Positions 7,335-15,991 of a DNA stretch of 64,000 bases are shown piece by piece. Positions within the stretch are counted from its first letter, which is position 1; each line of letters starts with the position of its first letter. This DNA is from Leucobacter sp. wl10 (GTDB lineage: Bacteria; Actinomycetota; Actinomycetes; Actinomycetales; Microbacteriaceae), in NCBI RefSeq assembly GCF_003569785.1, contig NZ_KZ983994.1, forward strand, positions 83,375-147,374. The letters run 5' to 3'. The translations under genes were made by a program, and so were the position numbers. The notes under the pieces are model-generated. The model worked only from the letters and a program-made list of their open reading frames with translations. It was not told where the DNA came from and ran no database searches.

Positions 7335-8194
7335 TCGGTGACCTCGTTGATGGCGGGCGGGCGCAGCCCGTCCTCGATGCCGTACTTCGTGAGGATCTTC
7401 TCGGTGGTGCCGTCGTCGTACATCTCCTGCAGCACGCCGCGCACCGCCTCGGCGAGCGCCGTGTTGCCCTTCCGAACCGACGCGGCGAAGGGCTGGGCGA
7501 TGAGGACGTCGAGCACGATCTGGTACTTGCCCGGATCCTGCTCCTCGAAGTACGCGAGGTTCTCGGCGCCCTGCACGGCGAGATCTGCGCGACCCTGGTC
7601 GAGCTGCAGACGGGCGGCCGCGCCGGAGTCGGCGCCGACGATCTTGACCGCCGGCTCGCCCGCGGCCTCGCACACCTTGGCGCTGTACTCCTGGAGCGCC
7701 GGGTAGTAGTCGGTCTTGGTGCTGACCGCGATGGGCACGCCGCAGGCGTCCGTGGGCTTGGCGAAGTCGCCGGCCCTGTCTGGCGTGGTGTAGAAGCGGC
7801 CCGTCGAGGAGTAGTAGTCGATGAAGTCGAGGGTCTTCTGCCGCTCGACCGTATCGGACATGCCCGAGATGACGAGATCCACGCGGTCGGTGCGCACGGA
7901 GTTGATCAGCTGGTCGAACTTCTGCTGCTCGAACTTGACGTCGAGATTCAAGCGCTTCGCGACCTCGGTGATCAGCTCGACATCGCTGCCGATGAGTTTC
8001 TCCCCGTCGAGGTACTCCATCGGCGGGAAGTCCGGCGACAGACCGACGGTGAGGGTGCCGTCGACGATCGTGGTGAAACCGGCGTCGCCGGATTTGCTGC
8101 TGCCGCTCTCGTTGCCTCCCGCGGATCCGCTGCAGCCCGCGAGGAGCGCTACGGCCGCGCCGGCGGCGATCAGACCGAGAAACTTCTTTGTCAT
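7331..8194 (-). CDS. Polar amino acid ABC transporter, substrate-binding lipoprotein
   Basis: A 287-residue family 3 solute-binding protein anchored by a lipoprotein signal (MTKKFLGLIAAGAAVALLAG then Cys21). The domain begins at 'GTLTVGLSPDFPPMEYLDG' and has 'GSDVELITEVAKRLNLDVKF', 'DLVISGMSDTVERQKTLDFIDYY' and the usual C-terminal lobe. Family members bind amino acids and related zwitterions outside the membrane and deliver them to the permease. A ribosome site (AAGGAAAG) precedes ATG 8194. It is in one operon with its ATPase and permease. Its cargo is probably the compound broken down by the lyase and hydrolases of the same operon. Confidence 0.92.
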   Translation of the reverse strand: MTKKFLGLIAAGAAVALLAGCSGSAGGNESGSSKSGDAGFTTIVDGTLTVGLSPDFPPMEYLDGEKLIGSDVELITEVAKRLNLDVKFEQQKFDQLINSVRTDRVDLVISGMSDTVERQKTLDFIDYYSSTGRFYTTPDRAGDFAKPTDACGVPIAVSTKTDYYPALQEYSAKVCEAAGEPAVKIVGADSGAAARLQLDQGRADLAVQGAENLAYFEEQDPGKYQIVLDVLIAQPFAASVRKGNTALAEAVRGVLQEMYDDGTTEKILTKYGIEDGLRPPAINEVTE

Positions 8195-8221
8195 GGTGTC
8201 TTTCCTTACTTCTGAGTGGGT

Positions 8222-9001
8222 CTACAGGACGCGTGAGAGAAAGGCGCGGGTGCGCTCGTGCTGGGGGTTGTCGATGACCTCGGAGGGCGTGCCCTGCTCG
8301 ATGACGACGCCGTCGTCCATGAACACCACGCGGTCGCCGACCTCCTTGGCGAAGCCGATCTCGTGGGTGACCACGATCATGGTGAGCCCTGCCTGCGCGA
8401 GACCCTTCATCACCGAGAGGACGTCGTCGACCAGCTCGGGGTCGAGGGCTGAGGTGGGCTCGTCGAACAGCATCAGCTCGGGCGACATCGCGAGTGCGCG
8501 GGCGATCGCCACGCGCTGCTGCTGACCTCCGGAGAGCTGTCGCGGGTAGGAGTCGCCACGATCGCCGAGGCCGACCTGCTCGAGCAGATCCTGCGCGACG
8601 CGCTTCGCCTCGGCGGGCTTCGTGTTCTTGACGAGCCGCTGCGCGTGGGTGATGTTCTGCATCACCGTCATGTGCGGAAACAGGTTGAAGCGCTGGAACA
8701 CCATGCCCATCCGGGCCCGCTGCACGGCGATCTGGTCCTCCTTCAGCTCGTGCAGCAGCTCGGGGTCTCTCGTATCCCGGCGGTAGCCGATGATCTGGTC
8801 GTCGACGTGGACGAACCCGGAAGTCGGGCGCTCGATGAAGTTGATCGCGCGCAGCAGGGTCGACTTGCCCGAGCCGGAGGGACCGAGGATGCACACGACC
8901 TCGCCCTTCCGGATGTCGAGGTCGATGCCCTTGAGCACTTCGCGGAGGCCGAAGGACTTGCGGATGTCCCGCAGCCGGACGAGAGGCGATGGGGTGTTCA
9001 C
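8222..9001 (-). CDS. Polar amino acid ABC transporter, ATP-binding protein
   Basis: A 259-residue ABC ATPase of the GlnQ/HisP class. Walker A 'GPSGSGKST', Q-loop '[13 protein letters not shown]', signature '[15 protein letters not shown]', Walker B '[14 protein letters not shown]' and the switch His in '[13 protein letters not shown]' are all intact. The start is GTG 9001, which overlaps the permease stop by four bases. It powers the transporter encoded by the flanking genes. A small insertion ('[20 protein letters not shown]') between Walker A and the Q-loop occurs in some members of this class. Confidence 0.94.
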   Translation of the reverse strand: MNTPSPLVRLRDIRKSFGLREVLKGIDLDIRKGEVVCILGPSGSGKSTLLRAINFIERPTSGFVHVDDQIIGYRRDTRDPELLHELKEDQIAVQRARMGMVFQRFNLFPHMTVMQNITHAQRLVKNTKPAEAKRVAQDLLEQVGLGDRGDSYPRQLSGGQQQRVAIARALAMSPELMLFDEPTSALDPELVDDVLSVMKGLAQAGLTMIVVTHEIGFAKEVGDRVVFMDDGVVIEQGTPSEVIDNPQHERTRAFLSRVL

Positions 9002-9888
9002 TTGGTCCTCCCGGGGGTGCCGAAGAAGTTCTTGACCCGCTGGATGGGGGTCGGCGGAAGCGCCGCGGTGGTGCTGCCGCGCGCGAAGTAGCGCTCGACG
9101 TAGTACTGGATCGAGGAGAGCACCGAGACGGCGATCAGGTACCAGATCGCGGTGACCAGCAGCAGCTCCATGATCAGGTTGTTGACCAGGTAGATGTGCT
9201 GGGCCTCGTCCAGGATCTCGCTCGCACCGATGGCCGACGCCAGGGACGTGGTCTTCAGCATGCCGATGACCTCGTTGCCGACCGGCGGGAGGATCACGCG
9301 CATCGCCTGAGGCAGCACGATGGTGCTCATCGTCTTCGTGCCCTTGATCCCGAGGGCCTTGGCGGCCTCGGTCTGCCCCTCGTCCACGGACAGGATGCCC
9401 GCTCGCACGACCTCGGAGGTGTACGCGGCCTGGTTGAGGCCGAGGCCGAGGATCGCCGCGACGAACGGGGTGACCAGGTCGACGGTGCGTCCCTGGAAGA
9501 GGCCGGGGATGCCGACCATCGGGAAGATGAGCGCGATGTTGAACCACAGCAGCAGCTGCAGGTAGACCGGGGTGCCGCGGAAGACCCAGACGTAGATCCA
9601 GCCGATGCCGGAGACGACGGGATTGTGCGAGAGCCGCATCACGGCGATCAGCACGCCCAGGACGATGCCGATCGCCATGGAGATGACGGTCAGCACGATG
9701 GTGACCACGAAACCGGTCAGGATCGTGCCGGCGGTGAAGAACTCGCCGACGGTCGCCCAGTCGATCTGAGCCCGCGCGAACGAGATGACGATCGCCGCGA
9801 GCACCGCGACCGTCGCCGCGCCCGCGAGATATCGCCCGATGTGCTTGAGCCTGATGACTCGATAGTTGGATAGTGCGGTGCCGGTCAT
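8998..9888 (-). CDS. Polar amino acid ABC transporter, permease
   Basis: A 296-residue HisM/GlnP-type permease. It has an N-terminal membrane segment (about 20-40), then the core with '[29 protein letters not shown]', '[16 protein letters not shown]' and the ATPase-contact EAA loop ('[32 protein letters not shown]'). It probably works as a homodimer, since only one permease gene is present. ATG 9888 overlaps the lyase stop by four bases and its stop overlaps the ATPase start. The whole transporter is therefore tied to the lyase at translation level. Confidence 0.93.
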   Translation of the reverse strand: MTGTALSNYRVIRLKHIGRYLAGAATVAVLAAIVISFARAQIDWATVGEFFTAGTILTGFVVTIVLTVISMAIGIVLGVLIAVMRLSHNPVVSGIGWIYVWVFRGTPVYLQLLLWFNIALIFPMVGIPGLFQGRTVDLVTPFVAAILGLGLNQAAYTSEVVRAGILSVDEGQTEAAKALGIKGTKTMSTIVLPQAMRVILPPVGNEVIGMLKTTSLASAIGASEILDEAQHIYLVNNLIMELLLVTAIWYLIAVSVLSSIQYYVERYFARGSTTAALPPTPIQRVKNFFGTPGRTK

Positions 9889-11330
9889 GCTTGTTCCTCC
9901 TTCGGAGCAAATGCGGCCTGGTACTCGGCGATCTCACGACGGAGGCGCTCGCGCTGCGCCCCCTGCCGCGACGGGGCCGTCCCGTTGCCTCCGGAGCGGC
10001 GCGACACCGCCGACTCGAGGGTGAGGCGCTCGAGCACGTCGGCGGTGATCCGCGAATCGATGCTGGCGAGGTCCGAGGCGCTGAGATCCTCGATGCCGAT
10101 GCCGCGCTGCTCGCAGACGACGACCGCGCGACCCGTGATGTCGTGCGCCTCGCTGAAGGGGATCCCCTGCTCGGCGACCCAGTCGGCGAGTTCGGTCGCG
10201 AGCGTGAAGCCCTGCGCCGCCTGCTCGGCCATGCGCTCCGGCACGAAGCTCATCGTGCGCACGAAGCCGGTGATCGCGGGCAGGACCTCGTCCAGCAGGT
10301 CCGAGGTGTCGAACGCGTAGTGCTTGTCCTCGGAGAAGTCGCGGTTGTAAGAGAACGGCACCGACTTCATCACGCCGAGCATGCCCGTGAGGTTGGCCTG
10401 CAGCCGGCTCGCCTTGCCGCGCGTGAGCTCCGGGATGTCGGGATTCTTCTTCTGCGGCATGATCGACGAACCGGTCGACCACGCGTCGTGCAGGCGGATC
10501 CACCCGAACTGCTGCGATCCCCACAGGATCAGCTCATCGGAGAGGCGGGAGAGATTCGTGCCGATCGACGCCCCGGCGTAGAGGAAGTCGATGACGTGAT
10601 CGCGGCTGCCCACGGCGTCGATCGAGTTCGCGATGACGTCGCGGTACCCGAGCTCCCGCGCCATCGCGACCTGGTCGCCGTGGAAGGAGCTGCCCGCCAG
10701 CGCCGCCGCGCCGAGCGGCGACAGCGACACCGCTTCACGGGCGGCGGCGAGACGCCTGAGGTCGCGCGCCAGGGTCTGGGCGTGCGCGAGGAGCTGGTGC
10801 CCGAAGAGCACGGGCTGTGCGGGCTGCAGGTGGGTGAAGCCGGGCACGATGGCATCCCCTGCGTCCTCGGAGCGCTCGATGAGCGTTTCGACGAGCTGCC
10901 CGAGCCGGGCAGCGATCTCGTCGATGCGCCGTCGCAGCCAGAGGCGGAGGTCGTTCGAGGTCTGGTCGTTGCGCGAACGTCCGGCGCGGATCTTGCCGCC
11001 CACGGATCCCACGCGCTCGATGAGCGCGCGCTCGAGGTATCCGTGCACGTCCTCGTCGGCATCCGTCGGGGCGATCGCGCCCGAGACGTGGTCCTCGCCG
11101 ATCCGCCGGAGCGCGGCGGCGAGTTCGGCGCGCTCCTCCGCGGTGACGACGCCGCAGCGCTCGAGCTCGCCGAGGTGAGCGATCGATCCCTGAATATCCT
11201 CCGGCGCCAAATCGAAGTAGCGCCGAGGCGACCGCGAGATGCGCTCCAGGGCGGGATCGGGGCCGTCGGTGAAGCGGCCTCCCCACAGCTTGCCGTCGTC
11301 GTGAACGCCGCCCGCGTTGTTGTGGTTCAT
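9885..11330 (-). CDS. Argininosuccinate lyase/fumarase-superfamily C-N lyase
   Basis: A 481-residue enzyme with all family signatures: 'GRSRNDQ' (about 117-123), 'THLQPAQP' (166-173) with the catalytic His, and the mobile loop '[12 protein letters not shown]' (287-298) with the catalytic Ser. Canonical members cleave argininosuccinate to arginine and fumarate in the cytoplasm. Close relatives cleave iminodisuccinate or EDDS to fumarate plus an amine. Here no argG or other arg gene is near, and the gene heads a transport/catabolic operon next to an MmgE/PrpD gene. A catabolic C-N lyase releasing fumarate is therefore more likely than ArgH. ATG 11330 follows AAGGAGGC at a good distance. Confidence 0.85.
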   Translation of the reverse strand: MNHNNAGGVHDDGKLWGGRFTDGPDPALERISRSPRRYFDLAPEDIQGSIAHLGELERCGVVTAEERAELAAALRRIGEDHVSGAIAPTDADEDVHGYLERALIERVGSVGGKIRAGRSRNDQTSNDLRLWLRRRIDEIAARLGQLVETLIERSEDAGDAIVPGFTHLQPAQPVLFGHQLLAHAQTLARDLRRLAAAREAVSLSPLGAAALAGSSFHGDQVAMARELGYRDVIANSIDAVGSRDHVIDFLYAGASIGTNLSRLSDELILWGSQQFGWIRLHDAWSTGSSIMPQKKNPDIPELTRGKASRLQANLTGMLGVMKSVPFSYNRDFSEDKHYAFDTSDLLDEVLPAITGFVRTMSFVPERMAEQAAQGFTLATELADWVAEQGIPFSEAHDITGRAVVVCEQRGIGIEDLSASDLASIDSRITADVLERLTLESAVSRRSGGNGTAPSRQGAQRERLRREIAEYQAAFAPKEEQA

Positions 11331-11380
11331 GTCGGTGAATTGCCTCCTTGAAATCCTTCGATTTATTAGACAATCCAAAA

Positions 11381-11455
11381 TGTCCAACAATCTTGTGGAC
11401 CTATTACAGCGGAAAATCAGTAGGATGGCAAGAGCACCCCGATTTTTGTTGGACA
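11381..11455. promoter_or_regulatory. Intergenic control region with inverted 10-mers, probable GntR operators
   Basis: Between the divergent lyase operon and the GntR gene stand TGTCCAACAA (11381-11390) and its exact reverse complement TTGTTGGACA (11446-11455). The first copy is part of an imperfect palindrome, GTCCAACA-ATC-TTGTGGAC (11382-11400). The region is much richer in A+T than the flanks. FadR-type regulators usually bind short palindromes near their own divergent promoters. Confidence 0.6.
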
Positions 11456-11474
11456 TAAAGCGGTGAGGTTTGCA

Positions 11475-12206
11475 ATGGCGGGAGACTCACAGAAGATGCT
11501 GAACGGGCCGGATGGGCGCATACAGGTTCCGAGACGAGTGGCGGCCAAGCGCGAGAGCCTCGCCGAGGGCCCGCCCGCGCCGCAGTTCATCGCGGACACG
11601 CTCAAACACCTCATCCTCGTCGGAGAGCTCTCGCTCGGAACTCCCGTCACCGAGAAGTGGATGACCGAGCGCTTCCAGGCCTCCCGCACAACCGTGCGCG
11701 AGGCGCTCAATCTGCTGGTCGCCGAACGATACCTGGATCAGAAGCCGTACAAGAGCGCCCGAGTCCGGTCGTACTCGCCCGGCGAGGTCGCCGACATTCT
11801 GGAGGCCAGGCGCCTCCTCGAGGGGTTCGCAGCGGATCGCTGCGCCGACGCGACCGAGGTGGCGCGGGCGGAGCTCCGCGCGTCATTCGCCAAGTACGCG
11901 AGCGAGATCTCCGCGCAGCAGCAGAACTCCGCCGCTATGGCGCACGTGGATCTGCACGTCGCGATCGTCGGGCTCACGGGCAACAGGGAACTGGTACTGG
12001 CCGAGCACGACCTGATGATCGGTTCGCTGCTGCTCATCGACCTCATCAACTGGCACCTGCGGGATTCCGAGAAGATGTACATGGAGCATCTTCGCCTGGT
12101 CAACGCCCTGCTCGAGCCCGACCCGGAAGAGGCGCGAAGACTCACCGACGCGCATCTCGACATGGTGCTCGACGCCGCTCACAAGCGGCTGCCGGGCACC
12201 GGCTAG
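11475..12206 (+). CDS. GntR family transcriptional regulator, FadR (FCD) type
   Basis: A 243-residue regulator. The winged helix-turn-helix covers about residues 33-97 ('QFIADTLKHLILVGELSLGTPVTEKWMTERFQASRTTVREALNLLVAERYL'). The all-helical FCD ligand domain follows, with 'LEARRLLEGFAADRCA', 'HVDLHVAIVGLTGNREL' and 'HLRLVNALLEPDPEEARRLTDAHL'. FCD proteins sense small organic acids or amino acids. It is divergent from the lyase/ABC operon, so it most likely represses that operon until the substrate or a product appears. ATG 11475 was preferred over GTG 11463 because GGTGAGG lies six bases before it. Confidence 0.9.
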   Translation: MAGDSQKMLNGPDGRIQVPRRVAAKRESLAEGPPAPQFIADTLKHLILVGELSLGTPVTEKWMTERFQASRTTVREALNLLVAERYLDQKPYKSARVRSYSPGEVADILEARRLLEGFAADRCADATEVARAELRASFAKYASEISAQQQNSAAMAHVDLHVAIVGLTGNRELVLAEHDLMIGSLLLIDLINWHLRDSEKMYMEHLRLVNALLEPDPEEARRLTDAHLDMVLDAAHKRLPGTG

Positions 12207-12227
12207 CGGCGTCGGGCCGCAGCAGCC

Positions 12228-13217
12228 TCACGGAGGAGGCGGATGCTGCGCGTCCGGGCCGGCCGGAGGAGTTCGGCGGGACCGTCGCGACGAGGAGGAC
12301 GCCGCGAGGGATCCCGCGGCTCGCCTGGCCGTGCGCGCGACGGCGCCCGCCCCCGCGCCGGCCCCGGTGACGACGGTGCCGCCCGCGGCGCGCGCGCCGC
12401 GGAGAATCCTGCGCTCGATGCGCTCCGCTCCCTCCCTGGGAGCGAGATCGGGGGCGAAGTCGGCCGGCGCCGGCCCGAAGGCGAGGCGAGAAGCCGCGAC
12501 GACGCGGCGCCCGAGGACGTGGTTGCCCGCGCCGCCGACAGCGGCGCCGATCCCGAACGGAAGCGCCTTGCCCACGAACGAGCCGGCGCCGACCTTCGCG
12601 AAGTGGCTCACGAAGGATCGCTGCAGCACGTCGAGCACCGGCCGCACAGCGCCCCTCGGCAGCGTCTTCGTGACGACCTCTCCCCAGAACGCGGGCCGGC
12701 CCCCGCCGCGGCCCACCGCCTGGCGAGTGAGCTGGCCGAGCAGATCGGCTCCCTCGCGCCCGAGCATCAGGCTCATGACGAGCATGCGGGCCCGGTCGGG
12801 GTTCTCGACGGGGAGGCCGTGCACCTCGGCGACCGACTGCGCGAACAGGGCGGTGCTCTCGAGGAAACCGACCGTCTCGACGCCCGACAGGGCGAGCGTG
12901 GCCGGTGTGCTGATGGCGGGAATCACGGCGGTCGCGCCGACCGCCGCGCCGCCGCCCGTGATCGCGAGCAGGTAGCGGCGCTCGAGCACGCGGATCACCT
13001 GGTCGGGGCTCGCGTCCGGGTGGCGCAGCCGCACGCTGCGGATGTGCGCGAGCACCGCGGGGCGCTGCACCGCGAGCGCCCGATCGAGGGCGCGGGCGAA
13101 GCCGCGGCGGTGCTCCGGCCCGGTCGGCAGCGGGAGCCCGGTCGGAGCGTGCATCGGGGGCGCGTGGACCCGCGCCGGGGGCTCGGGCTGCGCGGGCGCG
13201 GGGACGATCTCGTTCAC
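12228..13217 (-). CDS. Conserved hypothetical protein, possibly membrane associated
   Basis: A 329-residue protein I cannot place in a known functional family. The N-terminal 45 residues are Pro/Ala-rich. The central part (about 80-250) has 'RRYLLAITGGGAAVGATAVIPAISTPATLALSGVE', 'MSLMLGREGADLLGQLTRQ' and 'VGKALPFGIGAAVGGAGNHVLGRRVV', with two Gly/Ala-rich hydrophobic patches. It recalls EcsC-like proteins loosely, but this is weak. The C-terminus is a low-complexity Arg/Ser/Pro tail. It is divergent from the DUF1206 gene and ends 21 bases from the GntR gene's stop. Confidence 0.65.
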   Translation of the reverse strand: MNEIVPAPAQPEPPARVHAPPMHAPTGLPLPTGPEHRRGFARALDRALAVQRPAVLAHIRSVRLRHPDASPDQVIRVLERRYLLAITGGGAAVGATAVIPAISTPATLALSGVETVGFLESTALFAQSVAEVHGLPVENPDRARMLVMSLMLGREGADLLGQLTRQAVGRGGGRPAFWGEVVTKTLPRGAVRPVLDVLQRSFVSHFAKVGAGSFVGKALPFGIGAAVGGAGNHVLGRRVVAASRLAFGPAPADFAPDLAPREGAERIERRILRGARAAGGTVVTGAGAGAGAVARTARRAAGSLAASSSSRRSRRTPPAGPDAQHPPPP

Positions 13218-13359
13218 GCCGCGATTCTACGAATCCCGCTTGGGAGAACGGCCCGTGACGGCTCGCGCCCATCGCCGTCGGCCGCCCCCGCAACGCCGGC
13301 GGTCGGAGCGCTGAGCGCACCCCGACGCGTCGACGACGCCCCGGGCGTAAGCTGCATCT

Positions 13360-14163
13360 GTGCCAGACACCGTGAAATCGGCCGCGCGCGCCGCCGAGAG
13401 CCATCCGGCGCTGCGAGCGCTCGCCCGGGGCGGATACGTGGCGAGCGGCATCGTGCACGTGCTCGTCGGCGTCATCGCCCTCGCGGTCGCCCGGGGCTGG
13501 CGCGGCGAGAGCGACCAGGCCGGCGCGCTCACCGCCATCGCCGAGGTGCCGGCGGGGTTCCTCGCGCTGTGGGCGCTCTCCGTGCTGCTGTGGGCGCTCG
13601 GCGCGTACCACGCGATCCACGGGGTCGCCGCCCGCATCGGGAACCGCTCGAAGCGGTGGGCCCGCAGAGCGGCCGAGTGGGGGCAGGCCGTCGTCTTCAT
13701 CGTCATGGGCGGGCTCGCCGCGGCGGTGGCGCTCGGGGCGCGGCCGGACACCGAGCAGAGCGCCGAGAGCGCGGGGCGCGGCGTGCTCTCCTTCTCGGGC
13801 GGGCCGTTCCTGCTCGCCGCGGCCGGCATCGCGATCGGGATCGGCGGGGTCTCGTTCATCGTCATGGGCGCGCGCCGCAGCTTCCGGCAGCGGGTCGACC
13901 TCCCCTCCGGCGCGGCGGGGCGCTGGATCTCGGGTCTCGGGTCGTTCGGCTTCATGGCGAAGGGGCTCGCGCTGATCGTCATCTGCGTGCTGGTCTGCGC
14001 GGCGGCGGTGCGCGGCGAACCGCGGCTCGTGAGTGCACTCGACGGGGCGATCCGCTCGCTGCGGGAGCTTCCCGCCGGCCCGGCTCTCGTGGCCCTCGTC
14101 GGCATCGGCTTCATCTCCTACGGTGTGTTCTGCGGCTTCCGGGCGCGCTACGCCGAGCTCTGA
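13360..14163 (+). CDS. DUF1206 domain membrane protein
   Basis: A 267-residue membrane protein made of three copies of a two-helix unit, the DUF1206 arrangement. Each repeat starts with 'ARGGYVASGIVHVLVGVIAL', 'WGQAVVFIVMGGLAAAV' or 'SFGFMAKGLALIVICVLV'. The function is unknown. The start is GTG 13360; a TAAGCT sequence resembling a -10 box ends seven bases upstream, so the mRNA may be leaderless. It is convergent with the YhdH-type reductase gene. Confidence 0.82.
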   Translation: MPDTVKSAARAAESHPALRALARGGYVASGIVHVLVGVIALAVARGWRGESDQAGALTAIAEVPAGFLALWALSVLLWALGAYHAIHGVAARIGNRSKRWARRAAEWGQAVVFIVMGGLAAAVALGARPDTEQSAESAGRGVLSFSGGPFLLAAAGIAIGIGGVSFIVMGARRSFRQRVDLPSGAAGRWISGLGSFGFMAKGLALIVICVLVCAAAVRGEPRLVSALDGAIRSLRELPAGPALVALVGIGFISYGVFCGFRARYAEL

Positions 14164-14186
14164 CCGTCCGTTCTCCGGCCGAGGCC

Positions 14187-14202
14187 GCCGCGGTATCGCG
14201 GC
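14187..14202. terminator. Short GC hairpin between convergent genes
   Basis: GCCGCG-GTAT-CGCGGC lies between the DUF1206 stop and the reductase stop. The stem is only six base pairs, so this is a weak terminator candidate. Confidence 0.35.
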
Positions 14203-15183
14203 TCAGCGGTTCACGTCGACGACCGTGCGCCCGCGCACGCGGCCCCGCAGGATCTCGGCCGCGTGAGCGCGGGCGTCGTCCAGCCCGATGGTCTCGGTCA
14301 TGCCGTCGAGCAGCCCGCGATCGATCTCCGCGGCGAGCGCGTCCCACGCCCGCTGCCGCAGCGCCCGCGGCGCGTCGACCGAGTTCGCCCCGGTGAGCGT
14401 GACGCCGCGCAGGATGAACGGCAGCACGCTCGCGGGCAGGTCGGGGCCCTGGGCGAGACCGCAGGCGGCGACGGTGCCCCCGTACGACGTCTGGGCGAGA
14501 ACGTTCGCGAGCGTCGTCGAGCCCACCGAGTCGATCGCGCCGGCCCAGCGCTGCTCCTGCAGCGGCTTCCCGACCGCCTCGGACAGCTCGCGGCGGTCGA
14601 TCGTGCGCGCCGCCCCCAGGCCCGAGAGGTAGTCGGCCTGCTCGCCCGCGCGGCCGGTGGAGGCGACGACGCGGTATCCGCGGCCGGCCAGCAGGGAGAT
14701 CGCGACCGACCCCACGCCTCCGGCCGCGCCGGTGACGAGCACTTCTCCCTCATCGGGACCGACCCCGCCGTCCTCGAGCGCGAGCACCGAGATCATCGCG
14801 GTGAACCCGGCGGTGCCGATCGCGGCGGCGCGGAGCGGGGTGATCGTCTCCGGGAGGCGCACGAGCGCGTCGGGCCGCACCCTGGCGCGGGTGGCGAAGC
14901 CGCCGTGCCGGTACTCGCCCAGGCCGTCGCCGTTGAGCACTGCGAGGTCTCCGGCGCGCCAGCCTTCGACGTCCGAGGACGTGACGCGCCCGACGAGATC
15001 GATGCCCGGGATGAGCGGCCACGACCTGACGATGCCCCGGCCCGCGAGTGCGAGCCCGTCCTTGTAGTTGAACGAGGAGTAGAGCACGTCGAGCTCGACC
15101 GCCCCCTCGAGCAGCTCGCTCTCCTCGAGCCCGTCGGCGAGGCGGGGCTCAGCGCCCTGCTCATCGACCACGATCGCACGCAT
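14203..15183 (-). CDS. YhdH/AcuI-type quinone oxidoreductase (acryloyl-CoA reductase-like)
   Basis: A 326-residue zinc-free medium-chain dehydrogenase/reductase of the YhdH/YhfP group. Marks are 'LYSSFNYKDGLALAGRGIVRSWPLIPGIDLVGRV', the nucleotide-binding 'VTGAAGGVGSVAISLLAGRGYRV', and the C-terminal 'LRGRVRGRTVVDVN'. Characterised members reduce acryloyl-CoA with NADPH in the cytoplasm. Length matches E. coli YhdH. ATG 15183 is the family start. It is divergent from the response-regulator gene; no metabolic partner is nearby. Confidence 0.88.
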   Translation of the reverse strand: MRAIVVDEQGAEPRLADGLEESELLEGAVELDVLYSSFNYKDGLALAGRGIVRSWPLIPGIDLVGRVTSSDVEGWRAGDLAVLNGDGLGEYRHGGFATRARVRPDALVRLPETITPLRAAAIGTAGFTAMISVLALEDGGVGPDEGEVLVTGAAGGVGSVAISLLAGRGYRVVASTGRAGEQADYLSGLGAARTIDRRELSEAVGKPLQEQRWAGAIDSVGSTTLANVLAQTSYGGTVAACGLAQGPDLPASVLPFILRGVTLTGANSVDAPRALRQRAWDALAAEIDRGLLDGMTETIGLDDARAHAAEILRGRVRGRTVVDVNR

Positions 15184-15274
15184 AGACCCCCCTCGCGTCT
15201 TCAGGATACCGCGTGGCCTCCCCCCTGCCGCAAGGCTCCGACGTGCCGCACCGCGGCGCCGCCCGAGCGATTCG

Positions 15275-15290
15275 TTCAGCCTGTCGTCAG
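15275..15290 (+). promoter_or_regulatory. Direct repeat upstream of the response-regulator gene
   Basis: TTCAG (15275-15279) and GTCAG (15286-15290) are 11 bases apart, start to start, 24-39 bases before ATG 15314. They resemble the three TTCAG repeats in front of the PepSY gene (17368-17393), suggesting that the OmpR-type regulator controls both promoters. Confidence 0.45.
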
Positions 15291-15313
15291 CCCCGCGCGT
15301 GCAGACTGGGGCC

Positions 15314-15991
15314 ATGCGAGTGCTGATCGTGGACGACGAGGTGCGGCTCGCCGAGGGCGTGCGCCGCGGGCTCGAGGCCGAGGGTTTCGCGGCCGACGTC
15401 GCGCACAACGGGGTGGACGGCCTCTGGCGGGCGCGCGAGCAGCAGTACGACGCGATCGTGCTCGACGTCATGATGCCGGGCATGAGCGGCTACCTGGTAT
15501 GCGCGGCGCTGCGGGCGGAGGGCAACTGGACGCCGGTGCTGTTCCTCACGGCGAAGGACGGCGAGTGGGATGAGGTCGAGGGGCTCGACACCGGCGGCGA
15601 CGACTGGCTGACCAAGCCGTTCTCCCACCCCGTGCTCGTCGCGCGATTGCGCGCTCTCGTGCGGCGCGGCGCGCGGGAGCGGCCGACCGTTCTGGAAGCG
15701 GGCGACCTGCGGCTCGATCCCGCCGCTCGCTCGGTTACCCGCGGTGAGACGCGCGTCGATCTCACGGCCAGGGAGATCGCGGTGCTCGAGTTTCTGATGC
15801 GGCGCCGAGGGGAGGTCGTCACGAAGTTCGAGGTGCTCGACAACGTGTGGGCCGACGACTTCGAAGGCGATCCCAACATCGTCGAGGTGTACATCGGCCG
15901 GCTGCGACGCAAGGTCGACCGGCCCTTCGGCCGCGCAGCCATCGAGACGATGCGCGGGGCCGGCTACCGGCTGGCGGCCGACGGTGGCTGA
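15314..15991 (+). CDS. OmpR/PhoB family response regulator
   Basis: A 225-residue response regulator. The receiver domain (1-115) has the acidic pair D7/D8, the phosphoacceptor D51 in 'AIVLDVMMPG' and K101 in 'WLTKPF'. The C-terminal winged helix (about 125-222) ends with 'VEVYIGRLRRKVD..FGRAAIETMRGAGYRL'. It is a DNA-binding partner of the histidine kinase encoded next, whose GTG start overlaps it by eight bases. TTCAG-type repeats upstream suggest autoregulation. ATG 15314 is chosen since the receiver domain starts at once; a longer in-frame start would add five residues. Confidence 0.93.
   Translation: MRVLIVDDEVRLAEGVRRGLEAEGFAADVAHNGVDGLWRAREQQYDAIVLDVMMPGMSGYLVCAALRAEGNWTPVLFLTAKDGEWDEVEGLDTGGDDWLTKPFSHPVLVARLRALVRRGARERPTVLEAGDLRLDPAARSVTRGETRVDLTAREIAVLEFLMRRRGEVVTKFEVLDNVWADDFEGDPNIVEVYIGRLRRKVDRPFGRAAIETMRGAGYRLAADGG

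Noticed and set aside
12243..14396. 717-codon plus-strand frame
   Set aside because: It is antisense to the gene at 12228 and out of frame with DUF1206; it has no motifs.
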